Below are positions 51,003 to 60,798 of a DNA stretch of 64,000 bases, one piece after another; position 1 is the stretch's first letter, and the number at the start of each line of letters is the position of its first letter. Position numbers and translations under genes: made by a program. The stretch spans positions 434,001-498,000 of the forward strand of contig CAVXIR010000007.1 in NCBI GenBank assembly GCA_963761975.1, given 5' to 3'. Source of the stretch: JAMQPK01 sp963761975 (GTDB taxonomy: Bacteria; Acidobacteriota; Vicinamibacteria; Vicinamibacterales; JAMQPK01). The notes under the pieces are model-generated. The model searched no databases. It saw only the letters and a program-made list of their open reading frames with translations, and was not told where the DNA came from.

Positions 51003-51870
51003 GGTCGGCAAGCTGTTCACGGATCTGCTGCTGCGCCTCCGCGGGCACCGCGCCCAGCGGGGGACGCGTGGGTCCGCCCACATAGCCAATCTGATCGAGC
51101 GCGTACTTCAATCCGGCGACGCCATTCATCGCGCCCAGCAGGCGCCCGAGCGGAGTGATGCGGCGCTGCAGAGCGAGAGCCTCCTGATGCCGGTGTTGCT
51201 GAACGAGATCGAAGATATCGACGCAGAGGTCCGGCACCACCGCAGAGATCGCCAGCACGGCACCGTCGGCCCCTGCGCACAGTGCGTAATAAAAGGTCGC
51301 GGCCGATCCGCCCAGCACAGCGAAACCATCCGGCACGCGCGCGATCGTTTCGGACAGCTGCACAACGTCGGTATTTGATTCCTTCATCCCGATAATGTTC
51401 CCGTGAGTTGCGAGGCGCTCGACGGTTTCGGGCAAGAGGTTCACGCCGGTGTACATCGTGACGTTGTACAGCAGCACAGGGAGAGGAGACGCGTCGGCCA
51501 CGGCCGTGTAATGCCGCACGAACGCATCGCTCGTCATCATGTTCTTGTAATACGAGGGCGTGCGCACGAGCACGATGTCTGCACCAATACGAGCCGCCCG
51601 TCTGGCGGCGTCAATCGTCGCTGCCGTGGACTCGCGCCCGACGCCCGCGACGAGCGTCCGGTCTCGGGGCACATGCGCGCGCACGGTTTCGATCACCGCG
51701 TCCGCTTCGGCCTCATCGAGGAGCGGCGCTTCGCCGTTCGATCCGAGCACAACGAGCCCTGCCAGCCGCGTCTGCATCCAGCGTGCGACGTTGCCGGCGA
51801 GGGCCCGATGATTGACGGCGCTATCAGCGAACGGCGTTGGAATGGGAGGGAAGACGCCTTGAAGATTCAC
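50968..51870 (-). CDS. DapA-family class I aldolase/lyase
   Basis: The 300-residue TIM-barrel enzyme has the family signature GSNGEAPLL (the GTTGE of classical dihydrodipicolinate synthase; the GSNGE form occurs in 4-hydroxy-2-oxoglutarate aldolases), the Tyr motif LPVLLYNVTMYTG and the Schiff-base lysine in IIGMKESNTD. The C-terminal helix ends in a repeat-encoded tail. Either dapA or a 2-keto-acid aldolase role is possible; the window's aspartate pathway genes are far away (1-8 kb), so proximity gives no support. The gene is in the same run as the ADOP permease, 5 bases upstream of it. Confidence 0.8.
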   Translation of the reverse strand: MNLQGVFPPIPTPFADSAVNHRALAGNVARWMQTRLAGLVVLGSNGEAPLLDEAEADAVIETVRAHVPRDRTLVAGVGRESTAATIDAARRAARIGADIVLVRTPSYYKNMMTSDAFVRHYTAVADASPLPVLLYNVTMYTGVNLLPETVERLATHGNIIGMKESNTDVVQLSETIARVPDGFAVLGGSAATFYYALCAGADGAVLAISAVVPDLCVDIFDLVQQHRHQEALALQRRITPLGRLLGAMNGVAGLKYALDQIGYVGGPTRPPLGAVPAEAQQQIREQLADLATSDQLPATS

Positions 51871-51897
51871 CCAAAAAATGTACCACGCAATGGCCGT

Positions 51898-52428
51898 TTA
51901 CCATCCAAGTCCAACCGACACATTGCCGCCGATCCGCATGTGCTGACCAGATCGAGCAATTTCGAACTCGGGGCGCACAAACAACCGGTTGCCGGCAGGG
52001 ATGCGCACGCCGGCAAATCCGCTGACCGTGCCGGCCCTAGACGAGCTACTGAACACGCCGCCGAAGCCGGGTGGCTCTGTGCGCGTCGACTTGATGTGGG
52101 TAATCCCCAGTCCGCCGCCGGCATACGGCTGAATGCGGCTGTCTCCGAAGTACTTCAGGATGCGCGCGCGCGCGGCGGTAATAGTCGAGTCGAACCGAAC
52201 CCCGCTCGTGAAGTTGCGCTCGGCCTTCTGGCCCTCGAAGATACCCTCGATGCCCCAACCATTCGGCGACCTGAACCCTACGCCGCCGCCGAGCGGCACG
52301 CCGAAGCCGATATTGCCCTCATCGTCCCAGACCTGAACGCCGCCGGTGACGCCGAAGACTTCGACGGACTGAGCTGAAGCGAGTGCCGGGGCAAGGATGA
52401 CGAGAGCGACGAGTATGAGAAACCGCAT
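51898..52428 (-). CDS. Outer-membrane beta-barrel-like protein
   Basis: The 176-residue protein has a signal peptide (FLILVALVILAPALASAQ). The remainder is alternating polar and hydrophobic strands rich in Gly (VEVFGVTGGVQVWDDEGN, YAGGGLGITHIKS, GTVSGFAGVRIPAGNRLFVRPEFEIA) and ends with VSVGLGW, an aromatic C-terminus typical of outer-membrane barrels. The OmpA/opacity-like eight-strand barrel class is the best guess. Its function is unknown. No coupling to the neighbours is visible; an array of AGAACC units lies upstream. Confidence 0.78.
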   Translation of the reverse strand: MRFLILVALVILAPALASAQSVEVFGVTGGVQVWDDEGNIGFGVPLGGGVGFRSPNGWGIEGIFEGQKAERNFTSGVRFDSTITAARARILKYFGDSRIQPYAGGGLGITHIKSTRTEPPGFGGVFSSSSRAGTVSGFAGVRIPAGNRLFVRPEFEIARSGQHMRIGGNVSVGLGW

Positions 52429-52528
52429 GACCTGATCCTTTCGCGCCGAGCCCTGTACCGCCGAAAGTGACGAGTACAGGCTGGAACCATCACATCAGGG
52501 AATGCGCGAGAGCGGGCGAAAAGGGCTC

Positions 52529-52577
52529 AGGGGAACCAGCACCCAGAACCTCAGAACCCAGCACCAAGAACCGAAGT
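52529..52577. repeat. CAGAACCCAGCACC array
   Basis: Imperfect copies of CCCAGAACC/TCAGAACCCAGCACC, 6-9 bases each, lie between the barrel gene and the lipoprotein gene. The array ends 3 bases before the lipoprotein stop. Confidence 0.55.
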
Positions 52578-52579
52578 GT

Positions 52580-53167
52580 CTACAAGTCCGGGAATCTGCG
52601 CAGGGTTTCTGACCCGCTGACGTTGCCGAGGCAGTAGGTGCCGATGTAGTCCACCTTCATCGAATCGTTCGTCTGTCGCGTGCCGGTGCCAATGACATTG
52701 AACGGGCACGGGACGCCCGCCATTGTCAGCGTGCCGTTGGCGTCGATGTTCATCGTGTTCGCCCCGGCCATCGTGCCGCTCAGATTCGCCGCAACCGTGA
52801 CGCCGCTGTCGCAATTGGCCGTCACGGTCCCGGTCAATGACGTGGCGGTTTGGGCCGTCATGACCCACTTCACATTCGAGCAGTTACCCAGCGGAAGGCC
52901 GGCAAACGACGAAGCGCCCCACGCGCCGGTGAAGGCTGACACAGGCGATGTGGACGAACCGCTGTTGCCCCCACTGTTGGAGTTGCCTCCCGTCGACGAG
53001 CCGCCTGTGGAGCCACCTGTTGACGTACCGCCCGAGGCTCCTGTACCACCCGTGCCGCCCACGTTGTCTGGCGCCGTTGGAACGTTAAGTTTCGATGAGT
53101 TCTCGAACGCGCACGCGGTCGCCGCCAGCGACGCGAGCAGTATCCCCAATAGAAAAAGTCGGCTCAT
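52580..53167 (-). CDS. Hypothetical lipoprotein with Gly/Ser/Thr-rich spacer
   Basis: From ATG 53167 the 195 residues have a lipoprotein leader (LFLLGILLASLAATAC, lipobox ATAC). A low-complexity Gly/Ser/Thr/Asn spacer (about 33-75; GGTGGTGASGGTSTGG and onward) is followed by a beta-rich domain (about 78-195) with four to five Cys. An extension to 53197 has no support. The function is unknown; the spacer suggests surface attachment of the C-terminal domain. No homologue is recognised. Confidence 0.75.
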   Translation of the reverse strand: MSRLFLLGILLASLAATACAFENSSKLNVPTAPDNVGGTGGTGASGGTSTGGSTGGSSTGGNSNSGGNSGSSTSPVSAFTGAWGASSFAGLPLGNCSNVKWVMTAQTATSLTGTVTANCDSGVTVAANLSGTMAGANTMNIDANGTLTMAGVPCPFNVIGTGTRQTNDSMKVDYIGTYCLGNVSGSETLRRFPDL

Positions 53168-53361
53168 GTAATTGTCCTTACACCTTTGTATCGGCACACA
53201 CGATTCCTGCGTGAGATCGAGGTCCGTGATGCCTGAAATCTCAGGTGATCCTGGAGAGCGCTAGGGGGAATTGCAGGATAAGGGCCAGAACGGCGTTTTG
53301 GCAAGCGGGATCTCGGCCGGAACCCGCTCCTCAGCGTCAAAACAGGTAGAATCCGAACGTG

Positions 53362-55170
53362 ATGCATACATGGATGAGCCGCAGAATCCTGCTGCTTTTG
53401 CTGTTAATCGGGACGGTTGCGGTTGCAACAGGCTGCCGCCGACGGGCGGCGGAGGTCGCGGAATATCACGATGCGCATCCGTTGCCGGAAGAGCCGAAGG
53501 TGCTCCCTTCAAAAACTCCCGGACGCTACGGCGGGCGTTTTGTCATGGGGCAGACGTCGAATCCGAGAACCTTCAACGCGATGACTGCGAACGAATCGTC
53601 ATCCAACGACATCAACAACCTCACATACTCATCGCTCGTCAGCTACAACAACGAAACGCAGGAGGTTGAGCCGGCGCTGGCAAAGACGTGGGAAGTGGCC
53701 TCGGATAAGGTGACCTGGACGTTCCACCTGCGTCAAGGCGCCAAATTCTCAGACGGCCACCCGATGACGGCTCAGGACGTGCTCTTCAGCTTTCAGGTTG
53801 CGTTCGATCCGACGCTTCACCCATCGGTGCAGGATCTCCTGAAAATGGGGGACAAGTTCTACCAGGTATCGGCGCCGGACGACTACACGTTTGTGGTGAA
53901 GACGCCAGCGCCAAGCGCCGTCCTCGTGCCGACGGTTGGCGCCGTCCGAATCATGCCGAAGCACGTGCTCGAGGGGCCGTTCAAGGCGGGCACCTTTGCG
54001 TCGACCTATAACGTCAGCACGCCGCCCGAACAGCTGGTCACAAGTGGCGCGTGGCGGGTAATTCAGTACGTTGCAGGCGAAAAAACAGTACTTGGACGGA
54101 ATCCTTATTGGTACACCGTCGATCAACAGAACAGGCGCCTGCCTTACCTCGACGAGATCGTTTACGTTGTCGTGCCCGATCGCGATGCGGCGGATTTGAG
54201 GTTCAGATCCGGCGGGCTCGACGGGTTGGACAATACGAAACCCGAGAACTACCGCTGGTATCAGGACAATCAGGAGAAGGGGAACTTCACGCTCCACAAT
54301 CTAGGCCCCGACCTGAACACCAACTTTCTCTGGTTCAACCTGAACACGGTCAAGAAACCGACACCAGGGAAGAAGATCGGCGAGCCGCAGGTCGAGCGGG
54401 TCAAGTACGAATGGTTCAAGAATCCGGTCTTTCGCCGTGCTGTGTCGATGGCGATCGATCGGCAGGCGATGATCCCGAGCGTCTTCTTTGGCGAGGGCCA
54501 CAAGAACTGGGCGATCGCGACGCCAGCCAACAAGATTTTTCACTCGCCCGACCTCGTTCGCTACGACTACAACCCCGACGAATCCAAAAAGCTGCTCGCG
54601 AGTCTCGGGTTCAAAGACGGGAACGGCGATGGCGTGCTCGAAGACGCGCGTGGCAACCCCATCACGTTTACGCTGAAGACCAACAGCGACAACACGCTGC
54701 GCATCGGGCTGGCGAATTTCGTCAAGGACGATCTGGCCAAAGTGGGCATCAACGTGGTGCTCGCACCCGCCGAGTTCAATACGATCATCACGAACATCCG
54801 AGCCGACTTCCAATACGACGCGCTGCTGCTGGGGCTGCAGAGCGGTGTACCGCCGGATCCGGCGATGATGCAGAACGTTTATCGATCGTCTGGACTGACG
54901 CACTTCTGGAATCTTGCCCAGCCGAAGCCGGAGACGCCTGAGGAAGCACGCATCAACCAGCTGATGGACGAGATCATTTCAGTTCAGGATCTGAATGCAC
55001 GCAAGCAGGCGTACAAGGAAGTCGAGACCATCGTGAGCGAGCAGGCGTGGTTCATCTGGCTGCCGATTGCCAATCAAAAAGTCCCGGTCAGCAATCGTTT
55101 CGGCAACATTCAACCCAGCATCCTTCCGCATCGAATCATCTGGAACTCGGAAAACATCTACGCCAAATGA
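53362..55170 (+). CDS. Oligopeptide-type ABC transporter substrate-binding lipoprotein (copy 1)
   Basis: This is SBP family 5 (DppA/OppA). About 602 residues start at ATG 53362; GTG 53359 and ATG 53374 are alternatives. The leader is SRRILLLLLLIGTVAVATGC with lipobox ATGC. The segment CRRRAAEVAEYHDAHPLPEEP is shared with copy 2. Family motifs are EPALAKTWEVASDKVTWTFHLRQGAKFSDGHPMTAQDV, GPFKAGTFASTYNVSTPP, and FRRAVSMAIDRQAMIPSVFFGEG. It leads an operon with two more binding proteins, two permeases and two ATPases. The ligand is probably a peptide; a nickel- or other solute-binding role cannot be excluded. Confidence 0.93.
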   Translation: MHTWMSRRILLLLLLIGTVAVATGCRRRAAEVAEYHDAHPLPEEPKVLPSKTPGRYGGRFVMGQTSNPRTFNAMTANESSSNDINNLTYSSLVSYNNETQEVEPALAKTWEVASDKVTWTFHLRQGAKFSDGHPMTAQDVLFSFQVAFDPTLHPSVQDLLKMGDKFYQVSAPDDYTFVVKTPAPSAVLVPTVGAVRIMPKHVLEGPFKAGTFASTYNVSTPPEQLVTSGAWRVIQYVAGEKTVLGRNPYWYTVDQQNRRLPYLDEIVYVVVPDRDAADLRFRSGGLDGLDNTKPENYRWYQDNQEKGNFTLHNLGPDLNTNFLWFNLNTVKKPTPGKKIGEPQVERVKYEWFKNPVFRRAVSMAIDRQAMIPSVFFGEGHKNWAIATPANKIFHSPDLVRYDYNPDESKKLLASLGFKDGNGDGVLEDARGNPITFTLKTNSDNTLRIGLANFVKDDLAKVGINVVLAPAEFNTIITNIRADFQYDALLLGLQSGVPPDPAMMQNVYRSSGLTHFWNLAQPKPETPEEARINQLMDEIISVQDLNARKQAYKEVETIVSEQAWFIWLPIANQKVPVSNRFGNIQPSILPHRIIWNSENIYAK

Positions 55171-56975
55171 AAAACGCTCTGATCGTCCTCGTCGTTCTCG
55201 TGACGATGTGCACGGGATGCCGGCGGCGGGCCTCCGAAACCGCTGAGTACACCGATCCACATCCCCTTCCCGAAGACCCCATGGTTGTCGAGGCGCCGTC
55301 GATCGGGAAACACGGCGGACGGTTCGTGTTCGCGGAGACCAACAGTCCGCGCACGTTCAATGGCATCATGGCGAACGAGACCTCGTCCACCGACATCACG
55401 AACCGGAACCTCTTCTCGTTCCTCGTCGACTACGACAACGGCACGCAGCAATTCGTGCCGACGATTGCCAAGTCGTGGGAGACGTCAGCCGACGGTCTGA
55501 CGTGGACGTTCCATCTTCGGCGCGGTGCGAAATTTTCCGACGGTCATCCCATTACGGCAGAGGACGTGCTCTTCAGCGCGCAGATTGCGCTCGACGAGGT
55601 GCTGCACCCGGCAATTCAGGATCAGTTGAAGCACAACGGCAAGCCGTTCGAGTTTTCGGCACCCGATCCGCTGACGGTCGTCGTCAAGACGCCGGTGCCG
55701 TTTGCGACGATGCTGATATCGATGGGTGCTCTGGAAATTTTCCCCAAACACATCCTTGAATCAGCCTACAAAAGCGGCTCGTTTGCCTCCGCCTACAACG
55801 TCAGCACGCCGCCCGATCAGATCGTGACGAGCGGTCCGTGGAGAGTGTTGCAGTATTTGCCAGGCGAGCGAACGGTGCTGGGCCGGAATCCGTACTGGTT
55901 CGGGGTCGACAAGGCCGGGAAGCGCCTGCCGTACCTCAGCGAGGTGGTGTTCCTTGTCGTTCCCGATCAGGACGCAGCCGACTTGAAATTCCGCGCCGGC
56001 GAGCTCGACGCGCTCGATAACGTCAAGCCGGAGAACTACCGCTGGTATCAGGACAACCAGGACAAAGGGAACTACACGCTGCACAGCCTCGGCCCCGAAA
56101 ACAACAGCCGCTTTTTCTGGTTCAACCTGAACAAGGTGCAGCCGCCGCTCAAAGGCGAGGCATTGCCGCCAGGTAAGCGCGTCGGCGACAGCGTTCTCGA
56201 CCCGGTGAAATCCGCGTGGTTCAGCAACCCCGTGTTCCGGCGTGCGGTTTCGATGGCCATCGACCGCGAGGCGATGATCCGCAGCGTCTTTTACGGCGAG
56301 GGCTCGAAGAGCTGGTCGATCTCGGGACCCAGCAACAAGGAGTGGTACACCAGCGACCTCGTGCATTACGACTACGACGTGGCCGAGTCGAAGCGGTTGC
56401 TGGCCAGCATCGGATTCAAAGACGGCAACGGCGACGGCATTCTCGAGGATTCGAAGGGGCATCCGATCAGCTTCCAGTTGAAGACCAACTCAGACAATGT
56501 CATGCGCGTGGCGACGGCCAACTTCATCAAGGACGATCTCGCCAAAGTCGGCATCAGGGTCACGCTGACGCCAGTCGATTTCAATTCGCTCATCACGAAT
56601 CTGCGCAACGATCTCCAGTTCGAAGCGATTCTGTTGGGCTCGCAGAGCGGCGTCCCGCCCGATCCGGCAAATGCGCAGAATTTATTGCGTTCATCGGGTA
56701 TTTCGCACTATTGGTTCGTGCGTCAACAGAAGCCGGCGACGCCCGAAGAGGCGCAGATCGATCGGCTTATCGATTCGCTGGTCACCGAGCTCGACCTCAG
56801 CAAACGGAAGGCGGTCTGGAAGCAGATCCAGAACATCTGGAACGAGCAGGGGTGGTTCGTCTGGCTGCCGATCCTGAACGTCAAGATTCCCATGAGCAAC
56901 CGGTTCGGGAACGCGCAGCCCAGCATCATGGCGCATCGCCTGATCTGGAACATCGACAGGGTTTACGTGAAATGA
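55167..56975 (+). CDS. Oligopeptide-type substrate-binding lipoprotein (copy 2)
   Basis: The 602 residues start inside the stop of copy 1 (ATGA). The leader KNALIVLVVLVTMCTGC is followed by RRRASETAEYTDPHPLPEDP, near identical in plan to copy 1. The fold motifs are complete to the C-terminal WNEQGWFVWLPILNVKIPMSN, so this is probably a functional binding protein. It shares much sequence with copies 1 and 3 and also contains a ten-residue insertion KGEALPPGKR. Tandem duplication with slight divergence suggests different peptide preferences. Confidence 0.93.
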   Translation: MKNALIVLVVLVTMCTGCRRRASETAEYTDPHPLPEDPMVVEAPSIGKHGGRFVFAETNSPRTFNGIMANETSSTDITNRNLFSFLVDYDNGTQQFVPTIAKSWETSADGLTWTFHLRRGAKFSDGHPITAEDVLFSAQIALDEVLHPAIQDQLKHNGKPFEFSAPDPLTVVVKTPVPFATMLISMGALEIFPKHILESAYKSGSFASAYNVSTPPDQIVTSGPWRVLQYLPGERTVLGRNPYWFGVDKAGKRLPYLSEVVFLVVPDQDAADLKFRAGELDALDNVKPENYRWYQDNQDKGNYTLHSLGPENNSRFFWFNLNKVQPPLKGEALPPGKRVGDSVLDPVKSAWFSNPVFRRAVSMAIDREAMIRSVFYGEGSKSWSISGPSNKEWYTSDLVHYDYDVAESKRLLASIGFKDGNGDGILEDSKGHPISFQLKTNSDNVMRVATANFIKDDLAKVGIRVTLTPVDFNSLITNLRNDLQFEAILLGSQSGVPPDPANAQNLLRSSGISHYWFVRQQKPATPEEAQIDRLIDSLVTELDLSKRKAVWKQIQNIWNEQGWFVWLPILNVKIPMSNRFGNAQPSIMAHRLIWNIDRVYVK

Positions 56976-58609
56976 CCTGCGCGCGCGTTCTGATCGCCGG
57001 AATCATCTGCGCGGCCCTCGTTCTTCCAGGCTGCCGTCGACTGGCGACAGAGGCCGTCGGCTACAAAGATGAGATCGCGCGGCCGGACGAGCCGCTGGTT
57101 CGGCAGGTCAGCACCGTTGGGCAGCATGGCGGCCGATTCGTCCTTGGCGTGACGGTGAACCCGAAGACGTTCAACGCCCTGATGGCCAACGAGACGTCTT
57201 CATACGACATTCTGAGACGGCTGAATACGGCTCTGGTCCGGTACGACAATCACGCACAGCAGTTCGTGCCGGAATTCGCCAAATCCTGGGAGGTCGCACC
57301 CGACGGTGTCACCTGGACATTCCACCTTAGAAAGGGAGCGGCGTTCTCCGACGGCCACCCAATTACCGCAGAGGACGTGCTGTTCAGCTTTCAGATCGCC
57401 TACGACAAGGTGTTGCATCCTTCGGTTCAGGATCTCCTGCAGGTCGGTGGCGAGAACTTCAAGGTGTCTGCGCCGGATGCGCATACCGTCGTCATCAACA
57501 CGCTGAAGCCGAATGCGTTCCTGCTCGACGTGCTCTGTCATGACGGCCTGCTCATCGTACCGAAGCACGTGCTCGAGCCGGCCTACAAAGAGGGTACCTT
57601 TGCGTCCGCGTACAACATCGGCACGCCGCCAGGGAAGATTGTCGGCGGCGGACCGTTTCGACTGGTCGAGTACGTGCCGGGTGAGAAAACCGTCATCGCA
57701 CGAAACCCGTACTATTACGCGTTCGACCAGAACAACCAGCGACTGCCGTACCTGAATGAGATCGTCTTCCTCATCGTGCCGGATCAGGACGCGGTCGACC
57801 TGAAGTTCCGATCGGGCGAGCTCGACGGCCTCGACAACATCAAACCGGAGAACTACAAGTGGTATGAGGACAATCAGGCGAAGACGAATTTCACCCTGCA
57901 CGATCTCGGCCCGGAGTTCAGCAGCCGCTTTTTCTGGTTCAACCTGAACACAGTGCAGGCGCCGGTGAAAGGCGACAAGCCGGCCGCCGGCCGGAAGGTC
58001 GGCGAACCGTTCGTTGATCCGGTGAAATACGCCTGGTTCAGCAACGCGACCTTCAGGCGCGCGGTGTCGATGGCGATCGATCGCGACGCGATCATCCGCA
58101 GCATCTTTTTCGGCGAAGGCGAGAAAAACTGGGCGCAGGCCACGCGCAATAACAAGGAGTGGCACATTCCCGATCTCGTCCACTACGATTACAATCCGGC
58201 CGAAGCGAAACGGCTTCTCGCAAGCATCGGGTTCAAAGACGGCGACGGCGATGGCGTCATCGAAGATTCCCGAGGCCATCCGATCTCGTTCACGCTGAAG
58301 ACGAATGCCGACAACACCATGCGTGTGGCCGCGGCGAATTTCGTGAAAGACGATCTCGCGAAGGTGGGTATCAAGGTGGTGCTGACGCCGGTCGACTTCA
58401 ACACCCTCATCACCAACCTGCGTTCGGACTTTCAATACGAGGCGATGCTGCTCGGACTGCAGAGCGGCGTGCCCCCATCCATTCACCTTCCGATCCTCAG
58501 GATCAAGATTCCGATCAGCAACCGCTTCGGCAACGTGCAACCCAGTATCATGGCGCATCGCATCCTCTGGAATGCGGATCAGCTGTATCTGAAGCGCCGC
58601 GACAGCTGA
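56972..58609 (+). CDS. Oligopeptide-type substrate-binding lipoprotein (copy 3), C-terminal lobe segment deleted
   Basis: The 545 residues start inside the stop of copy 2 (ATGA). The lipobox is LPGC in LIAGIICAALVLPGC. It follows copies 1 and 2 closely, but at LGLQSGVPP (about 58477) the sequence jumps to SIHLPILRIKIPISN. The segment of about 65 residues that in copy 2 runs from DPANAQNLLRSSG to GWFVW is missing, in frame. The last 40 residues are intact. Loss of this part of lobe I would probably damage folding or the ligand pocket. A real deletion and an assembly collapse between the near-identical copies are both possible. Confidence 0.88.
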   Translation: MTCARVLIAGIICAALVLPGCRRLATEAVGYKDEIARPDEPLVRQVSTVGQHGGRFVLGVTVNPKTFNALMANETSSYDILRRLNTALVRYDNHAQQFVPEFAKSWEVAPDGVTWTFHLRKGAAFSDGHPITAEDVLFSFQIAYDKVLHPSVQDLLQVGGENFKVSAPDAHTVVINTLKPNAFLLDVLCHDGLLIVPKHVLEPAYKEGTFASAYNIGTPPGKIVGGGPFRLVEYVPGEKTVIARNPYYYAFDQNNQRLPYLNEIVFLIVPDQDAVDLKFRSGELDGLDNIKPENYKWYEDNQAKTNFTLHDLGPEFSSRFFWFNLNTVQAPVKGDKPAAGRKVGEPFVDPVKYAWFSNATFRRAVSMAIDRDAIIRSIFFGEGEKNWAQATRNNKEWHIPDLVHYDYNPAEAKRLLASIGFKDGDGDGVIEDSRGHPISFTLKTNADNTMRVAAANFVKDDLAKVGIKVVLTPVDFNTLITNLRSDFQYEAMLLGLQSGVPPSIHLPILRIKIPISNRFGNVQPSIMAHRILWNADQLYLKRRDS

Positions 58610-58615
58610 CCATCC

Positions 58616-59584
58616 ATGCGCACCTACGTGCTGCGACGGTTGTTGCAGACGATCCCCCTGCTGCTCGGCATCTCGCTGATCACGTTTCTGCTGCTTCAGC
58701 TCGCGCCGGGAGACTTCCTCAATCAGATGGCCGAGAACCCGGGCATCTCGGCCGAGACGATCGAAGCCATGCGCGTGCGCTTCGGCCTCGACAAGCCGTG
58801 GTACGTCCAGTACGCGATCTACCTGAGAAACGTCATTTTTCATTTCGACTTCGGGCAGTCGTTCGCGCGCCATCAGCCGGTGTTCGACGTCATCAGCGAA
58901 GGCTTCACCAATACGCTCATCCTGGCCGGCGCCGCCGCCTTTATTACGTGGGCGCTGGCGATTCCGCTCGGCGTGCTCGCCGCCGTGAAGCAGCATTCGT
59001 GGGTCGACCGCGCACTCTCGTTTCTCGCGTTCATCTGGCTTTCGGTGCCCGAGATTCTCGCGGCGTTGCTGCTGCTGATGATGGCGGCCCGCACCGGATG
59101 GTTCCCGGTCGGCGGCATGCGCTCGCTCGACTACGACGAGCTCGACGGCATCAGCCAGTTCTTCGACGTCCTGCACCACCTCGCGCTGCCGGCATTGGTG
59201 GTCGGCCTTATCCCGCTGGCGAGCCGCATGCGGCAGATGCGCGGCAGCCTGCTCGACGTCCTGCGGCTCGACTATGTGACCACGGCCCGTGCGAAGGGAC
59301 TGAGCGAGCGCACAGTCATCGTCAAGCACGCATTGCGGAATGCGTTGAACCCGATGATTACGCTGTTCGGCTACACCCTGGGCGCCCTCGTCTCGGGCTC
59401 GTTCATCGTCGAGATCATCTTTTCGTGGCCGGGTCTCGGCCGCATCACGCTCGACGCGATCCTCACCCAGGACCAGTATCTCGTGATGGGAGCGGTCGTG
59501 ATGGCGTCCCTCGTGCTGATTGTCGGCAACCTCATCGCCGACCTCCTGCTCGCCATCGCCGATCCGCGGATCAGTTATGACTGA
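58616..59584 (+). CDS. Oligopeptide ABC transporter permease, DppB/OppB type
   Basis: The 322-residue inner-membrane protein has six segments. It begins with the family's YVLRRLLQTIPLLLGISLITFLLLQLAPGDF. The EAA loop that contacts the ATPase is seen in DYVTTARAKGLSERTVIVKHALRNALNPMI. A longer periplasmic loop (WFPVGGMRSLDYDELDGISQFFDVLHH) is typical of this family. Its stop overlaps the start of the second permease by 8 bases. Confidence 0.93.
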   Translation: MRTYVLRRLLQTIPLLLGISLITFLLLQLAPGDFLNQMAENPGISAETIEAMRVRFGLDKPWYVQYAIYLRNVIFHFDFGQSFARHQPVFDVISEGFTNTLILAGAAAFITWALAIPLGVLAAVKQHSWVDRALSFLAFIWLSVPEILAALLLLMMAARTGWFPVGGMRSLDYDELDGISQFFDVLHHLALPALVVGLIPLASRMRQMRGSLLDVLRLDYVTTARAKGLSERTVIVKHALRNALNPMITLFGYTLGALVSGSFIVEIIFSWPGLGRITLDAILTQDQYLVMGAVVMASLVLIVGNLIADLLLAIADPRISYD

Positions 59585-60789
59585 AAATCACCAGACACCA
59601 AAGGCCACGAGCGGTGCGGGGCAGCTGGGTGCCCTTGCGGTCCCCGCAGGCGAGTGGCCTGGAGCGCGTGTTGGGGACCCGCGACAAAACGACGAGGTGG
59701 TCGCACCGCAGTCGCCGGCGGTCGTCTTCTGGACGCAGATGCGCAAGAGCCCGCTCGCGATCGCCGGCGGGATCGTCTTGACGATCTTCTATCTGCTGGC
59801 GCTATTTGCGCCGTTCGTCGCCCCGTATACCCAGGAGGAGATGGATCGCGCGAAGTACTTTCACCCGCCGCAGGCGCTTCACTGGATCCGCTCGGATGGC
59901 AGCTTCAGCCTGCGGCCGTTCGTTCGTGAGATGCGGGTCGTCGACATGGGCAGCTTCGAATACGGGGAAGATCCGACGAGGGAGCTTCCGCTGCGGTTTT
60001 TCGTCCGAGGGTATCCGTACGAGCTCCTAGGGTTGATTCCGTCGAACGTGCATTTGTTTGGCGTCGACCCGCCGGCCCGCGTGCTGCTGCTCGGCAGCGA
60101 TTCCTTCGGCCGGGATGTCTTTTCGCGTCTGCTTGTACGGCGCGCGGATTTCGCTGACCGTCGGCCTGGTCGGCATCGCGATCTCATTCACGCTGGGCCT
60201 GCTGCTCGGCGGTATTGCCGGATACTTCGGCGGCATCCTCGATACGGTCATCATGAGGACGACCGAACTGCTGCTGAGCATTCCGTCGCTCTATTTGATC
60301 ATCGCGCTGCGTGCCGTGTTTCCGATGGATCTGCCAAGTCACCAGGTGTACCTCGGCATCGTGTCGATTCTCGCGTTCATCGGCTGGGCCGGCCTGGCGC
60401 GCGTGATTCGTGGGCTGGTACTGTCGATGCGCAAGAGCGACTACGTGACGGCGGCAGAGGCGCTGGGGTTTGGCCGGCTGCGAGTCATCGCCCGGCACGT
60501 GTTGCCCAACACGATGTCCTACGTCATCGTCGCGGCGACGCTGTCGATTCCCGGCTACATTCTTGGCGAGGTCATCCTCTCCTTCCTTGGCGTCGGGGTG
60601 CAGGAGCCGAGCGCATCGTGGGGAAACATGCTGAATCAGGCCCGCAGCATTCGTGCCCTCACGACCTTCCCATGGCTCCTCTTCGTGCCTGGCACGGCGA
60701 TCTTTATCACCGTCATGGCGTTCAACTTCCTGGGTGACGGACTGCGCGACGCGCTCGATCCGCGCAGGGTCAGCGGAGGGCGGGCCTGA
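59577..60789 (+). pseudogene. Oligopeptide ABC transporter permease, DppC/OppC type, one-base frameshift
   Basis: The N-terminal part starts at ATG 59577 with a Pro/Ala-rich lead and the first membrane segment (SPLAIAGGIVLTIFYLLALFAPFVAPYT), then a long periplasmic insertion. The frame breaks near 60131: LLGSDSFGRDVFSRLL should go on with YGARISLTVGLVGIAISF, but the extra base in CTGCTTGTAC moves this to another frame. The rest has DYVTAAEALGFGRLRVIARHVLPNTMSYV (EAA loop) and ends EALDPRR-like (ALDPRRVSGG). With the base removed the gene is 403 residues and normal. If real, the transporter would lack a permease. Confidence 0.88.
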
Positions 60790-60798
60790 ATCTGATAT

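Noticed and set aside
50968..51870. Naming the gene dapA as part of the lysine pathway with lysC
   Set aside because: The GSNGE motif also fits 2-oxo acid aldolases, and the gene is more than 42 kb from lysC.
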